Part shown: positions 33,972 through 41,580 of the stretch, piece after piece
How positions within the stretch are numbered: position 1 is the first letter of the stretch
How the letters are laid out: each line of letters begins with the position of its first letter
Assembly: GCF_002968285.2 (NCBI RefSeq)
Contig: NZ_CP134400.1
Location: forward strand, 3,782,001-3,846,000
Reading direction: 5' to 3'
Source: Mycobacterium sp. ITM-2016-00318
GTDB lineage: Bacteria > Actinomycetota > Actinomycetes > Mycobacteriales > Mycobacteriaceae
Length of the DNA: 64,000 bases
Translations under genes and position numbers: made by a program
The notes under the pieces: model-generated
What the model saw: the letters and a program-made list of their open reading frames with translations, nothing else
What the model was told of the DNA's origin: nothing
The model's database searches: none

Positions 33972-35213
33972 TTACCAAGTCACCGGAAGTTCGTAGACAC
34001 CGAAGGCGAGCCGGTCATGTTTGAACGGCACGTCCTCGAAAGGAATCGCCAGCTTCATCGTCGGGATGCGCTTGAGCAGGGTCGGAAACACGATCTGCAT
34101 CTCGGCGCGGGCGAGTTGCTGACCGACGCACTGGTGACGGCCGTACCCGAAACCCAGCTGCTGGCCGACATCACGGCCGAGGTCGAGCTTGTCGGGTTCG
34201 GGATAAGCGGCGCCGTCCCAGTTGGCGGGTGCGAGGTCGATGATGATGCCTTCGCCTGCGCGGATCGTCTCGCCGCCGATCTCGATGTCCTCGATCGCGA
34301 TCCGGCGCTGGCCCGTCTGGATGATGGACAGGTAGCGCATCAACTCTTCGACGGCGTTGGCGACGAACTTCGGGTCGTCGGAGTCCCGAAGCAGCGCAGC
34401 CTGTTCCGGGTTCTCCAGCAGCGCGAGTATGCCGATGCCGATCATGTTGGCCGTCGTTTCGTGACCGGCGATCAGAAGACCGGTTCCGAGCTGCGCGGCC
34501 TCCTTGACGCTGATCTCGCCTGCGGTCACCCGCTCGGCCAGATCGGACACCGCGTCTTCGGACGGGTTGGCCTGCTTCTCCTCGACGAGATTGACCAGGT
34601 ACTGGTGCAGGCTCATCGCGCCCTTCTGCATGGCGTCCGCGGCCGCGTAGCGGGCCAGCCCGGCATTGGCATGCTCCTGGAAGAACTCGTGGTCTTCGTA
34701 GGGCACACCGAGCATGTCGCTGATCACCCGGGTCGGCACCGGCAGCGCCAGCTTGGCGACCATGTCGGCGGGCTGCGGTCCGGCCAGAACGGCGTCGATG
34801 CACTCGTCGGTGACGTCCTGGATCACGGGACGGAGGCCTTCGACCCGCTTGAAGGTGAACGGCTTGGACAGCATCCGGCGGAACCGGGTGTGCTCCTCGG
34901 CGTCGGAGGTGAACACCGACCGCGGCCGCTTGTTCACCGTCGAGAGCATGTGTTCGTTCCAGTGCGGGAAACCCTCGCGCCGGTCATCGACGCTGACGCG
35001 CGGATCCGCGAACAACTCTCGCGCGACCGCGTGGCCGGTGATCAGCCATGGCGTGCCGCCGTTCCAGATGCGCACGCGCGACAGCGGTTTCGTCTCGTTC
35101 ATCTCGAGCATCTGCGCAGGCGGCGCAAACGGGCACCGCGCGTCGCGCTCCATCGGATAGGAGGGGATGTCGGCGGTCACGCCGGATGCATTCGCGGTCA
35201 GTGTTTCAGACAT
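33972..35213 (-). CDS. Cytochrome P450 with adjacent ferredoxin
   Basis: 413-residue soluble P450. Heme loop FGYGRHQCVGQQLARAEM (Cys near residue 362), I-helix LIAGHETTANMIGIG, K-helix EELMRY. The layout resembles CYP105/CYP107-type enzymes that take electrons from a 3Fe-4S ferredoxin, and exactly such a gene lies 35 bp upstream. A 6-codon leader frame (35206-35226) spans its start. Downstream genes hydrolyse and oxidise CoA esters, so it probably hydroxylates an early ring intermediate. Confidence 0.92.
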   Translation of the reverse strand: MSETLTANASGVTADIPSYPMERDARCPFAPPAQMLEMNETKPLSRVRIWNGGTPWLITGHAVARELFADPRVSVDDRREGFPHWNEHMLSTVNKRPRSVFTSDAEEHTRFRRMLSKPFTFKRVEGLRPVIQDVTDECIDAVLAGPQPADMVAKLALPVPTRVISDMLGVPYEDHEFFQEHANAGLARYAAADAMQKGAMSLHQYLVNLVEEKQANPSEDAVSDLAERVTAGEISVKEAAQLGTGLLIAGHETTANMIGIGILALLENPEQAALLRDSDDPKFVANAVEELMRYLSIIQTGQRRIAIEDIEIGGETIRAGEGIIIDLAPANWDGAAYPEPDKLDLGRDVGQQLGFGYGRHQCVGQQLARAEMQIVFPTLLKRIPTMKLAIPFEDVPFKHDRLAFGVYELPVTW

Positions 35214-35226
35214 AAGCCTTATTCAT
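35206..35226 (-). other. Possible leader peptide MNKAYV overlapping the P450 start
   Basis: ATG with GAGGAG 4 bases upstream opens a six-codon frame whose TGA lies just past the P450 ATG, in another frame. It could couple ferredoxin and P450 translation by re-initiation. Could equally be chance. Confidence 0.3.
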
Positions 35227-35227
35227 T

Positions 35228-35245
35228 TCGCTCCTCGCGTGCGCG
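35228..35245 (-). repeat. RBS-bearing linker repeat, copy 3
   Basis: Exact copy of the 18-mer at 5212-5229, between ferredoxin and P450 genes. Confidence 0.6.
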
Positions 35246-35248
35246 GGT

Positions 35249-35443
35249 TCATTCCTCGATGTCGATGGCCAGGGCCGGACAGGCCGCGGCGGCGTTGCGG
35301 ACGTTGGCTGCTTGTTCGGAAGAGGGACGCTCAGTGAGCAGGAACACGACGCCGTCGTCGTCGCGTTGGTCGAAGACCTCGGTGGCGTTGAGCACGCACT
35401 GACCCGATGACACGCACTTGTCCTGATCGACGACGACTTTCAT
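35249..35443 (-). CDS. [3Fe-4S] ferredoxin
   Basis: 64-residue small ferredoxin. Cluster ligands C10 and C16 (DKCVSSGQCVLNA) and C55 in AACPALAIDIEE; position 13 is Ser, so a 3Fe-4S rather than 4Fe-4S cluster is expected. It delivers electrons to the P450 encoded 35 bp downstream. ATG at 35443 begins one base after the TetR stop, so its expression is tied to the regulator. Confidence 0.9.
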   Translation of the reverse strand: MKVVVDQDKCVSSGQCVLNATEVFDQRDDDGVVFLLTERPSSEQAANVRNAAAACPALAIDIEE

Positions 35444-35444
35444 G

Positions 35445-36125
35445 TCACGGATGCTCCGTGACGGGCGCGTGCCACAGCCCGACGATCGCGTCGATCAGAC
35501 CGGATGCGACCGCCGCCCAGCTTGTCCTTGGCACCCCGTCACCCTCGGCGAAGGCTCGTTCGAAGTCGGCGCAGGTGTGCATCATCAGGTTGCGCACCAT
35601 GATGTTGCGCTCGGTCACAACGGCCATCGGGAGGTCGGGCAGACAACGCGTGAGGCCGTCGACGACCCGGACCACCGACGGCGATGCCAGCGCGTCGCGA
35701 ACCACGATCTTCTGGTACTCGGGATCGGCCAGCGCCTGCGCGGCGAACCGCGCGTACCACGTCGGATTGCCGAGCTGCGCCAGATGCTCGGTCAGCGAGC
35801 ACACCAGGCAGGTGATCCAGTCCCGCAGTTCGGCGGACTGTCCGATGTCGGCCACCATCCGTTCCTGCAGCCGCTCGATGGAGGACCGGTGCTTCTGTTC
35901 GATCGCGCGCACGAGGTCGGTCTTGGTGCCGAAGTGATAGCCGACAGCAGCGTTGTTCCCCTGTCCCGCCGCCTCGCTGACCTGGCGATTCGACACCGCG
36001 AAGACGCCATGCTCCGCGTACAGCCGCTCGGCCGCCTTCAGGATCGCCTCTTGTGTGTTGCTCGCCCGGTCGGCGCGCACCGCTCGTGCAGTGGTCACGG
36101 TCACAGTCAACCCGTCGAGCCGCAT
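35445..36125 (-). CDS. TetR family regulator inside the long operon
   Basis: 226-residue TetR protein. Helix-turn-helix region TQEAILKAAERLYAEHG and NRQVSEAAGQGNNAAVGYHF; C-terminal ligand domain with Cys-rich helix WITCLVCSLTEHLAQLG. The ATG at 36125 has no ribosome site and touches an operator-like palindrome, so translation may begin at this ATG as a leaderless message or at GTG 36104 (GACGGG upstream). One base before the ferredoxin gene. Likely controls a sub-operon of ferredoxin, P450, amidohydrolase and M24 genes. Confidence 0.85.
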   Translation of the reverse strand: MRLDGLTVTVTTARAVRADRASNTQEAILKAAERLYAEHGVFAVSNRQVSEAAGQGNNAAVGYHFGTKTDLVRAIEQKHRSSIERLQERMVADIGQSAELRDWITCLVCSLTEHLAQLGNPTWYARFAAQALADPEYQKIVVRDALASPSVVRVVDGLTRCLPDLPMAVVTERNIMVRNLMMHTCADFERAFAEGDGVPRTSWAAVASGLIDAIVGLWHAPVTEHP

Positions 36126-36146
36126 TAAGTCAAGCGACTGATTTAA
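36125..36146. promoter_or_regulatory. Probable TetR operator at the internal promoter
   Basis: TTAAGTCA-N6-TGATTTAA, arms matching at 7 of 8 positions, in the only notable AT-rich gap (25 bp) of this part of the run. It suggests an autoregulated internal promoter. Confidence 0.55.
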
Positions 36147-36150
36147 ACTG

Positions 36151-36990
36151 TCATCGTTTTGGCTTGCGGACGTCGTCCGTTTTTGCTCCTCGCGTGCGCA
36201 TCACCTTGCCCGCCACCGTGCCTCCGTCGACCGGCAACACGGTCCCCGTCACGTACCGGGACCGGTCCGTCGCGAAGTACAGCGCGGCCTCGGCGACGTC
36301 GTCGGTCGTGCCTTCACGTTTCAGCGGGCGGTCGTTTCGCATGGTCTCGCGAATCTTCGCCTCGAACTCCTCGAGCTTCTCCAAATCCTCCCCCGACGCG
36401 GCCTTCCGCACGATCGCCGTGCGAATGTTGCCGGGCGCGATGGCATTGACGCGAATCTCGTAATGGGCCAACTCGATCGCGGCGGACTTGGTGAACTGGA
36501 TGACGGCGGCCTTCGACGCCCGGTACGTCAGCACGCCGCCGCCGGCCAGGATGCCGCCGATCGAGGTGATGTTGATGATCGATCCGCCGGTGCCTGCTTC
36601 CCGCATCTGCCGCGCGGCGTCGCGGGTGCCCGCCATCACTCCGCGCAGATTGACGGCCATCACCTTCTCGAAATCGGCGAAGTCATCGTCGAAGATGCTG
36701 CGATGCATCGTGCTTGACACTCCGGCGTTGTTGACCATGACGTGCAACCCGCCGAATCGCTCGACCGCCGTCGACACCAACCCGCTCACCTGATCCAGTT
36801 GCGACACGTCGGCCTCGACGAACAGCGCGTTGCCCCCGAGGTCCCCGGCAAGCGCCGTCCCCGCGTCGCCGTCGACGTCGGCGATGAGCACCTTCGCGCC
36901 CTCGGCGGCGAACCGTCGACTCATCCCCTCGCCCAGTCCAGCCGCGCCGCCGGTGACGATGGCGACCTTGCCCTCGAGTTCGTTGCTCAC
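36151..36990 (-). CDS. Short-chain dehydrogenase/reductase
   Basis: 279-residue SDR. Motifs TGGAAGLGEGMSRRF, NNAGVSSTMH, ITSIGG, YRASK and VDGGTVAGKV. The last 16 residues (MRTRGAKTDDVRKPKR) read through a diverged linker repeat, so the ancestral protein probably ended soon after DGG and gained this basic tail by fusion to the linker. GTG at 36990, abutting the upstream hydrolase stop. Probably a hydroxyacyl-CoA or ring-alcohol dehydrogenase. Confidence 0.88.
   Translation of the reverse strand: MSNELEGKVAIVTGGAAGLGEGMSRRFAAEGAKVLIADVDGDAGTALAGDLGGNALFVEADVSQLDQVSGLVSTAVERFGGLHVMVNNAGVSSTMHRSIFDDDFADFEKVMAVNLRGVMAGTRDAARQMREAGTGGSIINITSIGGILAGGGVLTYRASKAAVIQFTKSAAIELAHYEIRVNAIAPGNIRTAIVRKAASGEDLEKLEEFEAKIRETMRNDRPLKREGTTDDVAEAALYFATDRSRYVTGTVLPVDGGTVAGKVMRTRGAKTDDVRKPKR
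36183..36200 (-). repeat. RBS-bearing linker repeat, diverged copy within SDR 3' end
   Basis: Matches 16 of 18 bases of the repeat at 5212-5229 but here lies inside the SDR reading frame, encoding part of its C-terminal tail. Confidence 0.5.
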
Positions 36991-37830
36991 CTAGCTCGCC
37001 GTCCTCTCTCGGCTCACATCGCCGAGGAAATCCAACAGCAGCTCGTTCACCGCGTCGGGCTGTTCGATCTGCGGGCAGTGACCGGCCCGCTCGACGACCG
37101 CGGAGCGGCCGTTGGGAATCTGCGCCGCGATCTCGGCCGCCCAACCCGCGGGCAGCAGCTTGTCGGCCGCGCCCTCGACCACCAGTGTCGGCACCGCGAT
37201 GCGTTCGTATGCTCGCTTACTCGACGGCAACGGCGGCGGCTCAAGCCCCGGTCGCCGGAACCTGGCTGCTGCCAGCGCCTCCCACGCGCCGGGGGCGATG
37301 CTGGACTCGTAGCGCCGCTGCACATACGCCTCGTTGTGCGGGTACGCCGAGTCGGCGAACAGCGCCTCGACGATGCGCCGCATACCAGGCAGCGTGGCGT
37401 CGTAGTCGTAAAGCGCCGCCGAATGTTCGTTGCGCTGGATCTCACCGCCGCCACAGATCATCGTCAGGCTGCGGGCGGACAGCAGCGGTGACTCCGACGT
37501 GGCATCGACGAACAGGTTGACCGCACCCATCGAGTTCCCGACGAAGTGCGCGCCCTCGACACCCACCGTGTCGCAGAAACGCGCGATGTGCCGGATCCGC
37601 ATGCCGCGGCCGTCGTTGAAGTCGATGACCTTCGCGGACCGGCCGAAGCCGAGCATGTCGAGCGCGAACACGCGGTAGTGCGCGGCCAGCGTGGCCACGT
37701 TGTGCTCCCAGCCGAGGTCCGCGCTGATGCCGAACTCGCCGCCGTGCAGCAAGACGACCGGATCACCCTGCCCCGCTTCGAGATAGCCGGTCGTCAGGCC
37801 ATCGACGAGAACCGTCTTGCGCGTCGTCAC
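36991..37830 (-). CDS. Alpha/beta hydrolase, C-C hydrolase-like
   Basis: 279-residue alpha/beta hydrolase. Oxyanion loop VVLLHGGEFGISADLGWEHN, nucleophile elbow HFVGNSMGAVNL, acid in VVEGAADKLLP and His in VERAGHCPQIEQ. The arrangement resembles meta-cleavage product hydrolases (BphD, MhpC, HsaD). GTG at 37830 overlaps the stop of the FMN reductase gene (GTGA), which decides against longer in-frame starts. It is the second such hydrolase in the run after the MhpC-like one, possibly for a second ring. Confidence 0.88.
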   Translation of the reverse strand: MTTRKTVLVDGLTTGYLEAGQGDPVVLLHGGEFGISADLGWEHNVATLAAHYRVFALDMLGFGRSAKVIDFNDGRGMRIRHIARFCDTVGVEGAHFVGNSMGAVNLFVDATSESPLLSARSLTMICGGGEIQRNEHSAALYDYDATLPGMRRIVEALFADSAYPHNEAYVQRRYESSIAPGAWEALAAARFRRPGLEPPPLPSSKRAYERIAVPTLVVEGAADKLLPAGWAAEIAAQIPNGRSAVVERAGHCPQIEQPDAVNELLLDFLGDVSRERTAS

Positions 37831-38417
37831 GCCGTTTCCCATGCGGCGCGCGCATGCGCGAGCACCTGGGTCGCCAGCATGTCCAGCTGACCCTGGACGG
37901 CCTCGTCGACCAATTCGCCAGACTCGTCCCAGATCTTGTCCGCGGAGTTGATTGCCACGCCGAGCGGTGTCGGCCAGGCCCGCAGCGCGTGTCCGATCGA
38001 CCGTAGCTGCCCCAGGGTGCCGACCGCGGCCTGCCAGCCGTAGGCACAGCTGATGCATCCCCACGGAGTGTTGTCGAGGTAGACCCGTGGGTCCTCGCGC
38101 AGATCCTCGATGTAGTCGAGTGCGTTCTTCACCAGGCCCGAGATCGCGCCGTGGTAGCCCGGCGATCCGACGACGACGGCGTCGGCATCACGCAGTGCGC
38201 TGACCAACTCGAGCGCCCTCGGGGTTCGCTTCAACTCGTGCGGTGCGTACATCGGCAGGTCGAGCTCGGGGCCGCTGAAGAACCGGGTACGGCCGCCCTG
38301 TCGTTCGACGGAGGCCAGGCAGTAGCGCAGAGCCCGTTCGGTCGAGGAGTTGGCCCGCAGCGTGCCGCCGAGGCCGACGACGAGCGGTGCGCCGCCGGTT
38401 GTCGTAGTTGTCGTCAT
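37827..38417 (-). CDS. NADPH-dependent FMN reductase
   Basis: 196-residue flavodoxin-fold reductase. FMN-binding GLGGTLRANSSTERAL at the N-terminus and GSPGYHGAISGLVKNALDYI in the middle are characteristic. It would supply reduced FMN to a flavin-dependent monooxygenase; the LLM enzyme at 40249 in the same run is the natural partner (two-component system, inference). The stretch WGCISCAYGWQAA carries two Cys of unknown role. Confidence 0.87.
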   Translation of the reverse strand: MTTTTTTGGAPLVVGLGGTLRANSSTERALRYCLASVERQGGRTRFFSGPELDLPMYAPHELKRTPRALELVSALRDADAVVVGSPGYHGAISGLVKNALDYIEDLREDPRVYLDNTPWGCISCAYGWQAAVGTLGQLRSIGHALRAWPTPLGVAINSADKIWDESGELVDEAVQGQLDMLATQVLAHARAAWETA

Positions 38418-38426
38418 CGTCGTTGC

Positions 38427-39416
38427 CTACTTGATCGCAATGGGATTCACCGGTGACCCGACCGCGCCGGTCACCCGGAGCGGCGGCGCGATGAGTTGGA
38501 ATTCGTACACTCCGTCGGCCGCGCAATCGGCGGCCAGCGCGTTGAGGTCCCAGTACTCGCCGAGCATCAACCCCATGTCGCGCAGGCACAGCATGTGCAT
38601 GGGTAAGAACACGCCGTCGACGCCCGGCACCGGGTTTTCCACCATCAGGTTGTCGGCGGCCACGGCCGCCACCTCGTGGTCATGAAACCACGACGCGCAC
38701 GTCCAATCCAGCCCCGCGCCGGGTTCGCCGCCATTACCGGTCTGCAGAAACCGTGCCCACCAACCCGTTCGGACCAGGACGATGTCGCCGCTTTCCACTG
38801 TGACGCCCTGGGTTCGCGCAGCCTCGTCGAGTTCGGCGGGCATGATCGGCTCGCCGAGTTCACAGAACGTCTCGACGCCGCGCAGACGAACGATGTCGAG
38901 CAGCACGCCGCGGGAGGTGATGCCCTTGCCGTCCACCTTGTCGATACCGCAGTGGTAGGCGCCAAGGCTGGTCACCGAGTTCGCCGGAAAGCCGTTGTAC
39001 AGCTTGTCCTCGTAGTAGACGTGCGACAGGGCGTCCCACTGGGTGGCCGCTTGCAGCGGCATGATGATGACATCGTCGTTGAAGCGCATCGGACCGTTGG
39101 TCCAGTACTCGCTGAGTTGAGTCGCCCCCGGGTTCTTCAGCCAGGACGGACCGTACTCGGCGAGAGTGCTCGCGTCGCCGCCATCGATGGTCATCACGTG
39201 TAACGGGTTCTGCCGAAAGTGAAAGGCGCCCTGCGGACCCGACGAGCCGAAGTCGACACCGAGCGGAAAAACCTTGCCACGCTTGACGAGGTTCGCGGCT
39301 TGCTGGACCTTCTCGTCGGTGATGAGATTCAGCGTGCCGAGTTCATCGGCGTCTCCCCACCTCCCCCAGTTCCGGACGTCGTCGGCAACGCGCCGAAAAT
39401 CATCCCAGTCGGCCAT
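38427..39416 (-). CDS. Cyclase/kynurenine-formamidase-like family protein
   Basis: 329-residue protein of the metal-dependent cyclase family (PF04199). The normal HxGTHxDxPxH motif appears as QAATQWDALSHV: Asp and the last His remain, while two His are Gln. Later segments GKGITSRGVLLDIVRLRG and SGDIVLVRTGWWARFL fit the family. Such enzymes hydrolyse amides, lactones or cyclic ketone derivatives. It overlaps the upstream SDR by 17 bases. Metal content is uncertain. Confidence 0.85.
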   Translation of the reverse strand: MADWDDFRRVADDVRNWGRWGDADELGTLNLITDEKVQQAANLVKRGKVFPLGVDFGSSGPQGAFHFRQNPLHVMTIDGGDASTLAEYGPSWLKNPGATQLSEYWTNGPMRFNDDVIIMPLQAATQWDALSHVYYEDKLYNGFPANSVTSLGAYHCGIDKVDGKGITSRGVLLDIVRLRGVETFCELGEPIMPAELDEAARTQGVTVESGDIVLVRTGWWARFLQTGNGGEPGAGLDWTCASWFHDHEVAAVAADNLMVENPVPGVDGVFLPMHMLCLRDMGLMLGEYWDLNALAADCAADGVYEFQLIAPPLRVTGAVGSPVNPIAIK

Positions 39417-40245
39417 GGTCCGCCCGCTTCCTCTCGTCAGAGATATCGCCGAACAGCCGCTCGGCGACCGAACCGCCGTCGACCCAGATCACCTGGCCGG
39501 TGATGTAACGGGCCGCCGCGCTGTTAAGAAACACCAGTACGTTCGCCTGCTCGTCGGAATCCGCGGCGCGGCCCAGCGGCGTGGTGAACGAGTCGAGGAA
39601 CTCCTGCCCGTACGCGCTCCGCAGCTGATCGAGAATCGGAGTGTCGGTAACTCCCGGCGCAGTGCAGTTGATCCGGATTCCCTTGGCTCCCAAAGCAGTG
39701 ACATTGGCCATCCCGTAAAGAATGAGGGCCTCCTTGGCCAGCCGGTAGCCGCCGCCGTCGGCGACGGGCTGCGGATTGCGCTCACACCATGCGATTCCCT
39801 CCGCCATCGTCGCGGTGTCCAACAGCCCTACAGTCACAGCGGCGTTCTCCAGGTAGGCCGAAGCTGCGAGCGAGGACACGCTGGCGATCGCCGACCCCGC
39901 AGGCATCAACGGCATCAGCGACTCGGTGAAATGGCGTGTCCCGAGGAAGTTGATCATCACCACGCGCATTGGATCACCGATGCCAGACGAGACGCCTGCG
40001 ACGTTGAACAGCGCATCGACTCGCCCGCCGATGACTGCGACGGCCTGGTCGATCGAGGCCTCATCGGAGAGGTCGATCTCGTGGAACTCCCCGAGCTGTA
40101 ACGCTGGGCGCCGCTGGTCGAGGCCGACGACCTCGGCGCCGAGTTCGGTGAGCTGCCGGGCGACATGCTCACCGATGCCCGACGCGCAGCCGGTGACGAC
40201 GACACGCCTGCCGTCGTAGCGCCAGAGGTCGTCGATCCGTCCCAT
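39400..40245 (-). CDS. SDR family oxidoreductase (3-alpha-HSD-like)
   Basis: 281-residue SDR. TGCASGIGEHVARQL, then a short IDLSDEASIDQAV segment, VSSLAAS, and YRLAK after a long insertion of about 35 residues (LLDTATMAEGIAWCERNPQP), which is the layout of 3-alpha-hydroxysteroid dehydrogenase/carbonyl reductase types. It ends VDGGSVAERLFG plus a tail. Probably oxidises a ring alcohol. It starts 3 bases after the LLM monooxygenase gene. Confidence 0.87.
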   Translation of the reverse strand: MGRIDDLWRYDGRRVVVTGCASGIGEHVARQLTELGAEVVGLDQRRPALQLGEFHEIDLSDEASIDQAVAVIGGRVDALFNVAGVSSGIGDPMRVVMINFLGTRHFTESLMPLMPAGSAIASVSSLAASAYLENAAVTVGLLDTATMAEGIAWCERNPQPVADGGGYRLAKEALILYGMANVTALGAKGIRINCTAPGVTDTPILDQLRSAYGQEFLDSFTTPLGRAADSDEQANVLVFLNSAAARYITGQVIWVDGGSVAERLFGDISDERKRADHGRLG

Positions 40246-40248
40246 GCC

Positions 40249-41580
40249 TTATCTCTTGTCAGCTGTCGGATTCCTGCTGTCCCAACCCTGCCCCGACTTC
40301 AGCTTCGCCGCAGCCGCTTCGATACCCGCGTTCATCTCCTCCATCGCCAGGGACACCTCGTTGGCGGTGTAGTTCTCGCGGCCGGTCGGCAGCCCGCCGA
40401 ACGAGTAGGTCTCGTCGAACGTCGGCGCGTTCGACGCGGGCCTGCGGGCCTCGGCCTTCTCCAGGATCGGCTCCATCCGCTTGGCCTTCTCGGCGGCCGA
40501 CTTCTCGTGCCGCTCGATGAACTCGGGGAGCACCGCCGATCCCATCAGCTCGATGGACTCCATCGTCTCCTCGTGCCGGCGCGGGGTCAGTAGCAGAATC
40601 AGTTCGTCGACGCCGCTCTCCTCGTAGCCGCGCAGGAACTCACGCACGGTCGCCGGGCTGCCGATCGGGCCGCGGTCGGGGCCGTAGACGATGCTCGGAT
40701 CCTTCTCGATCTCCTCGAGGTGGCGCTTCCACACTCCGGTGCGGCCGGGCGTGTGCATGCCGGTCATGTAGTAGTGCATGATGCCGAACGCGAAGAACCC
40801 GCCGCCCTTGCCGAGGCGTTCGATCGCCTGCTCGTCGGTGGGCGCCACCATCATCGACAGGTCGCCGCCGATCGCGAGGATGTTGGGGTTCATCTGCGGT
40901 GTGATGGGCGCGGCCGTCTCCTCGAACTCCTTGTAGTAGCCGTTCACCCGCTCGGTGAGCGGCCCAGGTCCGGTGTAAGCGAAACTCAATGCGCCAAGGC
41001 CCTTCTGCGCGGCCATGGACACCGACGCCGGCCTCGTGCAGGCGACCCACACCGGCGGGTGTGGCTTCTGCAGCGGCTTGGGCACCACGTTGCGCGGCGG
41101 CATCTCGATGTGCTCACCCTTGAAGCCGGTGAACGGTTCTTCGATCATGCAGCGGATCGAGACCTCGAGCGCTTCCTCCCACATCTTGCGCTTGTCGGCG
41201 GGATCGATGCCGAACCCGCCGAGCTCGCCGACCGACGACGACTCGCCGGTGCCGAACTCGACGCGGCCGTTGGAGACGAGGTCGAGCGTTGACACCCGCT
41301 CGGCGACACGGGCCGGATGGTTCACCTGCGGTGGCAGGTGCATGATCCCGAATCCGAGCCGAATGTCTTTGGTGCGTTGGCTCGCCGCGGACAGGAAGAT
41401 CTCCGGCGCGGTGGAGTGGCAGTACTCCTCGAGAAAGTGGTGCTCGGTCAGCCACACCGTGGAGAACCCGGCCTTGTCGGCGGCCTCCACCTCGTCGAGG
41501 CCGTCCTGGAAGAGCTTGTGTTCGTCATCGTCACTCCACGGCCGCGGGAGTGGGAATTCGTAAAACAGCGAGATCTTCAT
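40249..41580 (-). CDS. LLM class flavin-dependent monooxygenase
   Basis: 443-residue bacterial-luciferase-like protein. N-terminal [16 protein letters not shown], then AGFSTVWLTEHHFLEEY, LGFGIMHLPPQVNHPARVAE and the RVEFGTGESSSVGELGGFGI segment, typical of alkanal-monooxygenase-like enzymes using FMNH2 from a separate reductase. About 60 extra C-terminal residues (after ELMGSAVLPEFIERHE) form an acidic helical tail. ATGA overlap with the KstD-like gene. The FMN reductase at 37827 is the likely partner. Candidate for Baeyer-Villiger or hydroxylation chemistry. Confidence 0.88.
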   Translation of the reverse strand: MKISLFYEFPLPRPWSDDDEHKLFQDGLDEVEAADKAGFSTVWLTEHHFLEEYCHSTAPEIFLSAASQRTKDIRLGFGIMHLPPQVNHPARVAERVSTLDLVSNGRVEFGTGESSSVGELGGFGIDPADKRKMWEEALEVSIRCMIEEPFTGFKGEHIEMPPRNVVPKPLQKPHPPVWVACTRPASVSMAAQKGLGALSFAYTGPGPLTERVNGYYKEFEETAAPITPQMNPNILAIGGDLSMMVAPTDEQAIERLGKGGGFFAFGIMHYYMTGMHTPGRTGVWKRHLEEIEKDPSIVYGPDRGPIGSPATVREFLRGYEESGVDELILLLTPRRHEETMESIELMGSAVLPEFIERHEKSAAEKAKRMEPILEKAEARRPASNAPTFDETYSFGGLPTGRENYTANEVSLAMEEMNAGIEAAAAKLKSGQGWDSRNPTADKR

